Source: Micromonospora sp. ATA32 (lineage in GTDB: Bacteria > Actinomycetota > Actinomycetes > Mycobacteriales > Micromonosporaceae). Taken from it: DNA of 34,536 bases. The DNA lies in assembly GCA_016802835.1 (NCBI GenBank), contig JAEVHO010000007.1:1-34536 (forward strand), written 5' to 3'. A program made the position numbers and the translations under genes. Below, piece after piece: positions 27,227-34,536 of this stretch (positions are counted from its first letter, which is position 1; every line of letters begins with the position of its first letter). Below the pieces are notes generated by a model that was not told the origin of the DNA, made no database searches, and saw nothing but the letters and a program-made list of their open reading frames with translations.

Positions 27227-27256
27227 GGCCGCCTGCGGCCCGTGCAGGCGCCGGCC
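27227..27256 (-). terminator. Hairpin downstream of the paa operon
   Basis: GCCTGC (27231-27236) pairs with GCAGGC (27244-27249), and the flanking GGCC (27227-27230) can pair with GGCC (27253-27256) across a 3-nt bulge. It lies about 70 nt after the paaE stop and just before mqnC, so it could end the paa transcript. Confidence 0.5.
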
Positions 27257-27322
27257 GGGCGAACGACGCACCGCCGGCGACGATCGGCACCAGGCGCGCG
27301 ATCGAACGACGTGTTCTACGCG

Positions 27323-28566
27323 TCAGGCGTCGTAGTCGACCGTGAGATTGTCCGTCACCGGGCTGGACTGGCAGGTGAGGACGTAGCCGGCGGCCACCTC
27401 GTCGGGCTCCAGGGCGTAGTTGCGGGCCATCGTCACCTCACCCGAGACGACCTTGGCCTTGCAGGTGGAGCAGACGCCACCCTTGCAGGCGTACGGCAGC
27501 TCGCCGCGCACCTTCAGCGCGGCGTCCAGCACCCGCTCGTCGCGGCCCATGGTGAAGCTCGACGACCTGCCGTCCAGCACGATGGTCACCTCGGCGCCGG
27601 CGCCGGGCTCGTCGCCCGGCCGGCGCGGCGGCGCGGGCGGGGCGTCGACGTGGAACAGCTCCGTGTGCACCGCCGACTCCGGCAGGCCCCGCGAGGTGAG
27701 CACCTCCCGGGCGTCCACCACCATCGCGTACGGGCCGCAGAGGAACCACTCCTCGATCGCGTCGCCGGGGACGATGCTGTCCAGCAACCGGCGGAGCCGG
27801 TCGCCGTCGATCCGCCCCGACAGCAGCGCCGACTCCCCCTGCTCCCGGGAGAGCACGTGCACCAGGTGCAGCCGGGTCGGGTAGCGGTCCTTCAGGTCGG
27901 CCAGTTCCTCGGCGAACATCACCGTGTTCGCGGTGCGGTTGCCGTACACCAGGGTGAAGGTGCTGGCCGGCTCGACGGCCAGCGCGGTCGCGACCAGCGC
28001 GAGCACCGGCGTGATGCCGGAGCCGGCGACCACCGCGCCGTAGTGACGGACCCGGGCCGGTCGAACGCCGTGGTGAAGTGCCCCAGCGGCGGCAGCACCT
28101 CGACGGTGTCGCCGCCGCGCAGCGCGCCGCAGGCGAACGCGGAGAACGCACCGCCGGGGATCTCCCGCACCCCGATCCGCAGCCGGCCGTGCCGGGCCAG
28201 GTCCTCCGGCCTCGAGCAGATCGAGTACGACCGCCGCACGTCCTCGCCGGCACCGTCGGCGGAGCCGGCCGGGCTGGCACCTCCGGCTGAGCCGGCCGGG
28301 CTGGCGCCTCCGGCGGAGCCGGCCGGGCTGGCGCCTCCGGCGGAGCCGGCCGTGCTGGCACCGTCGGCGGAGCCGGCCAGGCTGGCATTGCCGGCAAGTC
28401 GCACCGTCAGGTGCTGGCCGGCCTGGAAGGCGAAGGTCTCCCGCAGTTCCTCCGGCACCGCGAAGGTGATCGCCACAGCGTCGTCGGTGAGCCGGTCGAC
28501 GGCGGCGACGGGGAGCGGGTGGAAGACCGGCCGGCGACGGACCGGACGGGTGATGGTGACTGTCAC
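27323..28566 (-). CDS. paaE: Phenylacetyl-CoA epoxidase reductase, one frameshift and a repeat insert
   Basis: Reductase that passes electrons from NADPH through FAD and a [2Fe-2S] cluster to the PaaABC oxygenase. The FAD domain has RRSYSICS, the nucleotide domain VVAGSGITPVLAL and LCGPYAMV, and the C-terminal plant-type ferredoxin domain CKGGVCSTCKAKV plus a later Cys. The frame shifts once near 28057-28058; restoring one C (plus strand) gives a 414-aa protein reading FDRARVRHYGAVVAGSG. Just before RRSYS the usual short loop is replaced by five 9-residue repeats (see separate entry). The GTG at 28564-28566 overlaps the paaD stop. It is the last gene of the operon. Confidence 0.9.
28249..28383 (-). 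repeat. Five 27-bp tandem repeats inside paaE
   Basis: Five in-frame 27-bp units (28249-28275, 28276-28302, 28303-28329, 28330-28356, 28357-28383). They encode in protein order SLAGSADGA, STAGSAGGA, SPAGSAGGA, SPAGSAGGA and SPAGSADGA. Units differ at only a few bases. They add 45 flexible residues to a surface loop of the FAD domain. Unit length keeps the frame, so copy number could vary between strains without breaking the gene. Confidence 0.9.
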
Positions 28567-29036
28567 AGCGCCTTCAGGTGGTCGAAGGGTTCGGAGCAGG
28601 AGCGGCAGCGCCAGAGCGCCTTGCACGCAGTCGACCCGAACCGGCTGATCTGCTCGGTCTCCGGCGACCCGCAGCGCGGGCAGCGGACCGCGAGGGTCAG
28701 CGGCACCACGGTTGCGGCCCGCACCGGGGCGGGCGGGGCGATGCCGGCGGCGGTGAGCTTGGCCCGCCCCGCGTCGGAGATCCAGTCGGTGCTCCACGCC
28801 GGGCTGTAGACCGTGCGTACCTCGGCGTCCGGGTGACCGGCGGCAGCGAGCGCGCGGCGGATGTCGGAGCGGATCACGTCCATCGCGGGGCAGCCGGTGT
28901 AGGTCGGGGTGATGGTGACGGTGACCCGACCGGTGGCCGGGTCCTGGTCGACCGCCCGCAGGATGCCGAGCTCGTCGATGGTGATGACCCGGATCTCCGG
29001 GTCCACCACCGCCGCCGCGGCCTGCCGCGCATTCAC
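28563..29036 (-). CDS. paaD: Phenylacetate pathway protein PaaD (MIP18/DUF59 type)
   Basis: Assembly or maturation factor thought to help iron-sulfur or diiron loading of the phenylacetyl-CoA epoxidase. An N-terminal DUF59 domain (VVDPEIRVITIDELGILR, TPTYTGCPAMDVI) is followed by a C-terminal zinc-ribbon-like segment (CPRCGSPETEQISRFGSTACKALWRCRSCSEPF). I start it at the GTG at 29034-29036 (157 aa). That codon overlaps the stop of repeat copy F and sits about 10 nt from GGAGG. An in-frame GTG three codons earlier is too close to that site. Its TGA overlaps paaE. Confidence 0.9.
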   Translation of the reverse strand: MNARQAAAAVVDPEIRVITIDELGILRAVDQDPATGRVTVTITPTYTGCPAMDVIRSDIRRALAAAGHPDAEVRTVYSPAWSTDWISDAGRAKLTAAGIAPPAPVRAATVVPLTLAVRCPRCGSPETEQISRFGSTACKALWRCRSCSEPFDHLKAL

Positions 29037-29095
29037 CAGTGCCACCCCTCCTTCGCGACTGCGGGGCTCCGCTTCGCTGCACTCCTCGCGCTCAC
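29033..29095 (-). repeat. Junction mini-ORF repeat, copy F (paaC/paaD)
   Basis: A 20-codon open frame, VSARSAAKRSPAVAKEGWHW. Its GTG (29093-29095) overlaps the paaC TGA, and its TGA overlaps the chosen paaD GTG. The two ends of the core match the nuo copies, but the middle (codons 6-9) is a different block (AAKR for ELAS). This shows the family has at least two versions and is not limited to the nuo operon. It carries GGAGG for paaD. Confidence 0.75.
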
Positions 29096-29817
29096 CAGTT
29101 CGCCCCGGGGTGGGCGCGGTGCAGCACCTGCATCTCGGCGAGCAGGTACGACAGGTGCTCGGTGTGCACCCCGACCCGCCCGCCGGCCGGCGCCCAGCCG
29201 GCCTCCGGCCGGGTCAGCGTGGCCTCGTCGAGCACGGGGAACACGACGGCGTCGAAGTCGGCCCGCAGGGCGGCCGGGTCGACCGGCGCCGCCGGGTCCG
29301 CGGCGAAGAGCTCCTGGGTGTACGGCCAGACCTGGTCCACCGCCGACTGCATCCGCCGGCGCGACTCCTCGGTGCCGTCGCCGAGCCGCTTCACCCAGAG
29401 CGAGCTGTGGTCCAGGTGGTACGCCGACTCCTTACGCGTCTTCGCGCCGATCGCGGCGAGCCGCTCGTCACCGCATTCGGTCAGCGCGGTGTAGAGCGGG
29501 AGCTGGTACGCCGACAGGAAGAGCAGTTTCGCCATGGTCACCGCGAAGTCGCCGTTGGGCAGCTCGACCAGCAGGCAGTTGCGGAACTCCCGGTCGTCGC
29601 GGAGGAACGCCAGCGCGTCCTCGTCCCGGCCGGCGCCCTCCAGCTCGCCCGCGTACGTCAGCAGCAGACGCGCCGCGCCGAGCTGGTCGAGGGCGATGTT
29701 GGCCAGCGCGATGTCCTCTTCCATCTCCGGCGCGCGGGTGGTCCACTCGCCGAGCCGCTGGGCGGCGATCAGCGCGTCATCGCCGAGCCGGAGCGCGAAG
29801 TCGTAGCGGCCGGTCAC
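29092..29817 (-). CDS. paaC: Phenylacetyl-CoA epoxidase subunit PaaC
   Basis: Structural ferritin-like partner of PaaA in the multicomponent phenylacetyl-CoA 1,2-epoxidase; 241 aa. The helical bundle shows LGDDALIAAQRLGEW, EEDIALANIALDQLGAARLLL and a C-terminal ESAYHLDHSSLWVKRLGDGTEESRRRMQ. The GTG start at 29815-29817 overlaps the paaB TGA (GTGA); a longer upstream frame lies inside paaB. The stop opens repeat copy F. Family evidence says PaaC does not do the oxygen chemistry itself but holds the complex together. Confidence 0.92.
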   Translation of the reverse strand: MTGRYDFALRLGDDALIAAQRLGEWTTRAPEMEEDIALANIALDQLGAARLLLTYAGELEGAGRDEDALAFLRDDREFRNCLLVELPNGDFAVTMAKLLFLSAYQLPLYTALTECGDERLAAIGAKTRKESAYHLDHSSLWVKRLGDGTEESRRRMQSAVDQVWPYTQELFAADPAAPVDPAALRADFDAVVFPVLDEATLTRPEAGWAPAGGRVGVHTEHLSYLLAEMQVLHRAHPGANW

Positions 29818-30125
29818 AGGTGGGCCACCCCGTCCGGCACCTCGTAGAAGGTGGGGTGGCGGTAGACCTTGTCGGCGGCCGGGTCGAAGAAGGCGTCCTT
29901 CTCGTCCGGGCTGGACGCGGTGATCTCGCTCGCCGGCACCACCCAGATGGAGACGCCCTCCTGGCGGCGGGTGTAGACGTCGCGGGCGTTGCGCAGGGCC
30001 AGCTCCGCGTCGGGGGCGTGCAGACTGCCGACGTGGGTGTGCGACAGCCCGCGCCGCGCCCGCACGAAGACCTCCCAGAGAGGCGAAGGTTCCCTCACGC
30101 TGGCCTCGCCGGTTCGCTCGCTCAC
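29814..30125 (-). CDS. paaB: Phenylacetyl-CoA epoxidase subunit PaaB
   Basis: Small bridging subunit of the epoxidase; 103 aa. It shows the family core [50 protein letters not shown] and the ending [24 protein letters not shown] start it at the GTG at 30123-30125, which overlaps the paaA TGA. Another GTG two codons upstream is also possible. It overlaps paaC by 4 nt. Confidence 0.93.
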   Translation of the reverse strand: MSERTGEASVREPSPLWEVFVRARRGLSHTHVGSLHAPDAELALRNARDVYTRRQEGVSIWVVPASEITASSPDEKDAFFDPAADKVYRHPTFYEVPDGVAHL

Positions 30126-31195
30126 GCTGACACCTTCTCCATGTTGTTCGCCGCCCGCCTGGCGGCGTACGCCGCGGCTGCCTCGCGTACCCAGGCACCG
30201 TCGGCGTGCGCGGCCCGGCGGTGTTCCATCCGCTGCCGGTTGCACGGCCCGTCGCCCTTGATCACCCGCATCAGCTCGTCGTAGTCCGGCTGGGTGTAGT
30301 CGTACGCCTGCCGCTCGTCGTTCCAGCGCAGGTCCGCGTCGGGGATGGTCACCCCGAGGATCTCCGCCTGCTGCACGCACATGTCCACGAAGCGCTGGCG
30401 CAGCTCGTCGTTGGAGAAGCGCTTGATCTTCCAGGCCATCGACTGCGCGGAGTGGGTGGAGTCGCCGTCCGGCGGACCGAACATCGCCAGTGACGGGTAC
30501 CACCAGCGGTCGACCGCGCCCTGGGCCATCGCCTTCTGCGCCGGGGTCCCGTGCGCCAGCGTGTGCAGGATTTCGAACCCCTGCCGCTGGTGGAACGACT
30601 CCTCCTTGCAGACCCGGATCATCGCCCGCGCGTACGGCCCGTAGGAGCAGCGGCAGAGCGGGACCTGGTTGACGATCGCCGCGCCGTCCACCAGCCAGCC
30701 GATCGCGCCCATGTCGGCCCAGCTGAGCGTGGGGTAGTTGAAGATCGAGCTGTACTTCTGCCGCCCGTCGAGGAGGAGTTGCACGAGCTCATCCCGGTCG
30801 ATGCCGAGGGTCTCCGCGGCGGCGTAGAGGTAGAGCCCGTGCCCCGCCTCGTCCTGCACCTTGGCCAGCAGGATCGCCTTGCGCTTGAGCGACGGCGCGC
30901 GGCTGATCCAGTTGCCCTCCGGCTGCATCCCGATGATCTCGGAGTGGGCGTGCTGGGCGATCTGCCGGATCAACCCGCGGCGGTACGCCTCGGGCATCCA
31001 GTCACGTGGCTCGATCTTCTGGTCGGCCTCGATCACGTCGGTGAAGTAGGCCTCGAGATCCACTCCCGGTTCCGGTGCGCCGCCGCGCCGCGACCGGATC
31101 GCCGCCTCGCGCAGCGCCGCCTCGGCCGCCTCGACCTCGCCGAGCAGGCCACCGCCGGGCGCGTCCTCCGGTGGGGAGAAGTCGTTGCCATACAT
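30122..31195 (-). CDS. paaA: Phenylacetyl-CoA epoxidase catalytic subunit PaaA
   Basis: Diiron oxygenase subunit that epoxidises the ring of phenylacetyl-CoA, committing aromatic carbon towards acetyl-CoA and succinyl-CoA; 357 aa. Metal-binding helices are visible: [17 protein letters not shown] (about 80-96), [13 protein letters not shown] with EAGH at 116-119, and [14 protein letters not shown] with EESFH at 198-202. The ATG (31193-31195) has no strong ribosome site. It is the first gene of the operon, whose control region carries an inverted repeat. No ligase or ring-opening gene (paaK, paaZ, paaG) is in the window, so the rest of the pathway must lie elsewhere. Confidence 0.96.
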   Translation of the reverse strand: MYGNDFSPPEDAPGGGLLGEVEAAEAALREAAIRSRRGGAPEPGVDLEAYFTDVIEADQKIEPRDWMPEAYRRGLIRQIAQHAHSEIIGMQPEGNWISRAPSLKRKAILLAKVQDEAGHGLYLYAAAETLGIDRDELVQLLLDGRQKYSSIFNYPTLSWADMGAIGWLVDGAAIVNQVPLCRCSYGPYARAMIRVCKEESFHQRQGFEILHTLAHGTPAQKAMAQGAVDRWWYPSLAMFGPPDGDSTHSAQSMAWKIKRFSNDELRQRFVDMCVQQAEILGVTIPDADLRWNDERQAYDYTQPDYDELMRVIKGDGPCNRQRMEHRRAAHADGAWVREAAAAYAARRAANNMEKVSA

Positions 31196-31204
31196 GGGGT
31201 CAAG

Positions 31205-31243
31205 TGTTACAGCTCATCACTCGATAAACCAGAGGGTGTAACA
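31205..31243 (-). promoter_or_regulatory. Inverted repeat upstream of paaA, candidate operator
   Basis: TGTTACA (31205-31211) and TGTAACA (31237-31243) form a perfect 7-bp inverted repeat with a 25-nt spacer, starting 10 nt before the paaA ATG. The region is clearly less GC-rich than its surroundings. The position suits a repressor site for the operon. It does not match the TetR-type PaaR motif as I remember it, so the regulator is unknown. Confidence 0.4.
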
Positions 31244-31312
31244 GGAATCCGGAAGCACCTTCCGTCATTGGACGACCGCTTCGCATGGAAAAAATCCCCC
31301 CGCCCACGACTA

Positions 31313-31324
31313 TGACCTAGGTCA
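31313..31324. promoter_or_regulatory. 12-bp palindrome, CRP/FNR-like site
   Basis: TGACCTAGGTCA is a perfect palindrome; the core TGA-N6-TCA and flanks (TATGA, TCACG) match the CRP half-sites TGTGA and TCACA at 4 of 5 positions each. It lies between the divergent paaA and serine hydrolase genes, so it could act on either. The palindrome is certain; the protein is a guess. Confidence 0.4.
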
Positions 31325-31346
31325 CGAAACAAAGATGAATCCTCTC

Positions 31347-31557
31347 AAGGGCGACATAGCGGTCGGATCTCCCGGCTTGCCGGGCGTGGGGTTCTGGCGC
31401 GTCGCCCTTCCGCACGTAGACTTCCCCCGTCACACCGATCGGCTGCTGACGATCGCCAGCACAGACGGAGGCCACTTCCCCGGGCCTCGGCGGTCAGGCC
31501 GACCCCATGCGGACACAGCCGGTCCCCCCGGCCCTGACATCTGGAGCTCACCCACTC
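31347..31557 (+). promoter_or_regulatory. Folded leader upstream of the serine hydrolase genes
   Basis: About 210 nt without a convincing gene. AAGGGCGAC (31347-31355) is fully complementary to GTCGCCCTT (31401-31409), enclosing an inner hairpin CCCGGC/GCCGGG (31371-31376, 31379-31384). Nearer the gene, GCCGG (31518-31522) pairs with CCGGC (31528-31532). GGAG (31543-31546) then precedes the ATG at 31558. The arrangement could be a riboswitch, an attenuator or simply a structured untranslated leader. I cannot match it to a known class. Confidence 0.4.
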
Positions 31558-32538
31558 ATGCGACCTCGCGTGACCATGGTGCTCGCCATCGTGGCGGTCC
31601 TCCTCGGCGGCGTCATGCTGGTTCCGGCCGCGTACGCGCGGCTTTCCGGCGACGGCACCGGCGGTGCCGGCGGCGGCGCGGCGAGCGTCGCCGTGCCCGA
31701 ACCGACCACACCGCCCCCGCCGACCCTGGCCGCCGGCCCGGTCTCGGTGAACTACAAGGGCGAGTTCTTCTCCTGGGCGCTGATGGACCGCGCGACCGGC
31801 ACCATCTCCGGCTCGAAGAACATGGCCTCGACCAGCTCCACCGAGTCGATGCTCAAGGCCTGGATCATCTCGGACTACCTGCGCCAGCTCGGCGACAAGG
31901 AGCCGTCCGCGACGTTGAAGAAGCAGGCCAGCCTCGCCATCCGGGACAGCAACGACGACGCGGCGAACAAGGTCTACGCGGCGGCGGGTGGTTCCTACCG
32001 GGTGGCGGCGGGCGGCGAGCCGGGTCCGGTGATCAAGCGGGCGATCAGCATCTGTGGCCTCACCGACACCAAGCGCGGCAATGTGGCTGGTTACGAGGGC
32101 TGGTGGAGCTTCACCCGGATGTCTCCCCGGGACGCGGTCCGGCTGGGCGAGTGCATCGCCGACGGCAAGGCGGCCGGCCCGAAGTGGACCAAGTGGGTCC
32201 TGGACGAGATGAGCAAGGTCAGCGGCACCGTCAAGGCGCAGAAGGCGCGCTCGGGTGGCGGGCGCTGGGGGATCATCGACGGCCTGCCGGCTGAGATCAA
32301 GGCCCAGGGCCCGGTGAGCATCAAGAACGGCTGGACCCCGCTCAACTACGACGGGAACTGGCACGTCAACTGCCTGGCCGTGACCGGGAAGTGGAGCCTC
32401 GCGGTGATGCTGCGCTACCCGCAGAAGAGCGGGCTCGACTACGGCGCGAAGGTCTGCGCGAGCGTCGCCACCCAGCTGGTGACCCCGCAGCCCGGCGCCG
32501 CGCTCAAGGTGCCGCAGCAGCCGGTCGGGAAGCTCTGA
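31558..32538 (+). CDS. Membrane-anchored serine hydrolase, beta-lactamase/PBP fold (first)
   Basis: A 326-aa protein with an N-terminal membrane segment (about residues 6-28), a Gly/Pro/Thr-rich linker (30-60) and an outer domain. The domain has the SxxK-type motif Ser97-Met-Leu-Lys100 in STESMLKAW, a Ser131-Asn-Asp133 where class A beta-lactamases have SxN, and KNG in SIKNGW in place of KTG. Two Cys near ISICGL and ARLGECI-like positions (VRLGECIADG) could form a disulfide. The usual Asn is replaced by Asp in the second motif, so full catalysis is uncertain. A start 17 codons earlier lacks a ribosome site; the ATG at 31558 has GGAG 11 nt upstream. The gene overlaps its paralogue by one base (TGATG). 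Likely a cell-wall role; beta-lactam hydrolysis is unproven. Confidence 0.75.
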   Translation: MRPRVTMVLAIVAVLLGGVMLVPAAYARLSGDGTGGAGGGAASVAVPEPTTPPPPTLAAGPVSVNYKGEFFSWALMDRATGTISGSKNMASTSSTESMLKAWIISDYLRQLGDKEPSATLKKQASLAIRDSNDDAANKVYAAAGGSYRVAAGGEPGPVIKRAISICGLTDTKRGNVAGYEGWWSFTRMSPRDAVRLGECIADGKAAGPKWTKWVLDEMSKVSGTVKAQKARSGGGRWGIIDGLPAEIKAQGPVSIKNGWTPLNYDGNWHVNCLAVTGKWSLAVMLRYPQKSGLDYGAKVCASVATQLVTPQPGAALKVPQQPVGKL

Positions 32539-33488
32539 TGGCGGCCAACCGCCGCGCCGCCCGCCGGAACGCCACGCCGCTGACGCTCGTGGCCGTCGCC
32601 ACCATCCTGATCGGGCTGGTCCTGGTCTCCCTGCGGCTGCTGCCCGGCTCGCCGCTGGCCTCGGCCGCCGCATCCCACTGGGGCGACCCGTCCGCCCCGG
32701 TCGACCGCTCCACCGGTACGCCCACCAACCGCAGCTCACGGCCGACGGCGGCGCCGTCGCCGTCGCCCACCGAGGAGCTGGAGCCGCTGCCGTTCCAGGC
32801 GCAGGAGCTCAATCTCGACATCAAGGGCTGGTATTCCTGGAGCGTGCTGGACACCCGGACCGGGAAGATCATCGGTTCGAAGAACATGGGCGAGACCAGC
32901 ACCACCGCGTCCCTGATCAAGTCCTGGGTCGTCGCCGACTACCTGCGGCGGGCCGACGAGGCAGGCCAGACGCCCAGCGACGCCAAGCTCGCCGACGCTA
33001 CGAAGATCATCCGGGACAGCGGCAACACCCGGGCCGAGCAGTTCTACAACGGAGTCGGCCGGGCCGCCTCGATCAAGCGGCTCATCTCGATCTGCAAGCT
33101 GACCGACAGCAGCGTCGCCGCCGACGGCGGCTGGAGCCGGACCAACCTCTCGCCGCGGGACACCGCCCGACTGGGCGCCTGCATCTCCGACGGCCGGGCT
33201 GCCGGGCCGAAGTGGACCAAGTGGCTGCTCAACGAGATGCGGCTGGTCCGCGGCGCCGGTGACTTCGGCATCCGCAAGGCGTTCCCGGCCGCCGAGCAGA
33301 AGAACATCGCGATCAAGAACGGTTGGATCGACCGGACCAAGGAGCAGGAGATGCACATCAACTGCCTGGCCATCGGCGACAACTGGACGATGGGCGTGAT
33401 GGTCCGTTACCCCATCGACATGGGCTACGAGTACGGCATGGAGAACTGCCAGAAGATCACCGAGGCGCTGCTCCGCCCCGCCAACTGA
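32538..33488 (+). CDS. Membrane-anchored serine hydrolase, beta-lactamase/PBP fold (second)
   Basis: Tandem paralogue of the preceding gene; 316 aa. It has a basic N-terminus, a membrane helix (about 14-36), a Ser/Pro/Thr linker (about 45-85) and the outer domain. All three motifs are canonical in spacing: Ser125-Leu-Ile-Lys128 (TTASLIKSW), Ser161-Gly-Asn163 (RDSGNTRAEQF) and KNG (AIKNGW). Shared blocks with the first protein include IGSKNM/ISGSKNM, GPKWTKW and INCLA/VNCLA. The ATG at 32538 overlaps the upstream TGA by one base, so the two are translationally coupled. It ends 22 nt before mqnA, which converges. A weak 6-bp hairpin (33504-33520) lies between them. Confidence 0.8.
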   Translation: MAANRRAARRNATPLTLVAVATILIGLVLVSLRLLPGSPLASAAASHWGDPSAPVDRSTGTPTNRSSRPTAAPSPSPTEELEPLPFQAQELNLDIKGWYSWSVLDTRTGKIIGSKNMGETSTTASLIKSWVVADYLRRADEAGQTPSDAKLADATKIIRDSGNTRAEQFYNGVGRAASIKRLISICKLTDSSVAADGGWSRTNLSPRDTARLGACISDGRAAGPKWTKWLLNEMRLVRGAGDFGIRKAFPAAEQKNIAIKNGWIDRTKEQEMHINCLAIGDNWTMGVMVRYPIDMGYEYGMENCQKITEALLRPAN

Positions 33489-33510
33489 CCCCGCTGCTCG
33501 TCGCGCCGGG

Positions 33511-34394
<884 letters not shown>

Positions 34395-34536
34395 TCAGCG
34401 GGCCACCGTCGAAGTGGCCAACCCCGCACCGCCGCCAGGCCCCGGTAGGCGGTCGACGGTCGCCCGCGCCGGTTGCAGCGCCAGGGGCGCCCCCGCAGTC
34501 GTACCGCTGATCTCGCTCGGGCGGCGCGCGCTCTGC
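34395..34536 (-). CDS. Possible C-terminus of a gene entering from the right edge
   Basis: A minus-strand frame is open from the window edge to a TGA at 34395-34397 and ends PGPGGGAGLATSTVAR. It is only 47 codons, and open frames of that size are common at this GC content, so support is weak. I recognise no family. The remaining 33 nt before mqnA may hold its promoter. Confidence 0.25.
   Translation of the reverse strand, partial: QSARRPSEISGTTAGAPLALQPARATVDRLPGPGGGAGLATSTVAR

Noticed and set aside
24399..27335. 978-codon plus-strand open frame opposite the surface protein and mqnC
   Set aside because: It covers two well-supported minus-strand genes and their terminators; low-complexity composition and no motif.
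31330..31500. Firm call of a cyclic di-AMP (ydaO-type) riboswitch
   Set aside because: Stems are present, but I could not match the conserved core of that class by eye. It is left as an unclassified structured leader.

Overview
The window is very GC-rich, with tightly packed and mostly minus-strand genes. The proteins point to an actinomycete, most likely Micromonosporaceae (Micromonospora-like). Support comes from a 14-gene complex I operon, menaquinone made by the futalosine route (mqnA, mqnC), an LPXTG surface protein, frequent GTG starts and 4-bp GTGA/ATGA gene overlaps. No tRNA, rRNA, CRISPR array or insertion sequence was seen.

Layout. 1-4106: the end of a PhoX-type phosphatase, a converging IclR-type regulator, and a divergent MFS transporter. 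4131-5216: a long-chain polyprenyl diphosphate synthase. 5303-21586: the full nuoA-N operon on the minus strand, closed by a hairpin after nuoN. 21721-24165: a menaquinone-modifying group, namely a MenJ/geranylgeranyl-reductase-like flavoprotein, a 75-aa unknown and the MenG/UbiE methyltransferase. 24274-25742: an LPXTG surface protein plus the 3' stump of a lost paralogue. 25995-27182: mqnC. 27323-31195: the phenylacetate operon paaABCDE. 31558-33488: two overlapping penicillin-binding-like serine hydrolases on the plus strand behind a folded leader. 33511-34361: mqnA.

How the genes fit together. MqnA and MqnC act early in menaquinone synthesis. The polyprenyl synthase would provide the side chain, MenG methylates the ring, and the MenJ-like enzyme saturates the chain. 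Complex I then reduces the finished quinone. NADH and acetyl-CoA from phenylacetate breakdown feed the same chain, although the paa operon may be here only by chance.

Most notable signal. Six copies of a ~45-bp repeat lie exactly at stop/start junctions: nuoC/D, nuoD/E, nuoJ/K, nuoM/N (two in tandem) and paaC/D. Each reads as an 18-20 codon mini-ORF starting [15 protein letters not shown] or a variant. Its GTG overlaps the upstream stop, and its own stop overlaps the next start. The repeat therefore behaves as a tiny extra cistron that keeps translational coupling intact. A diverged or analogous mini-ORF fills the nuoL/M junction.

Sequence quality. Seven otherwise good genes carry 15 single-base indels in total, nearly all in short G or C runs, and several are in genes that should be intact. 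I read these as sequencing or assembly errors rather than pseudogenes, and I give full gene spans across them.
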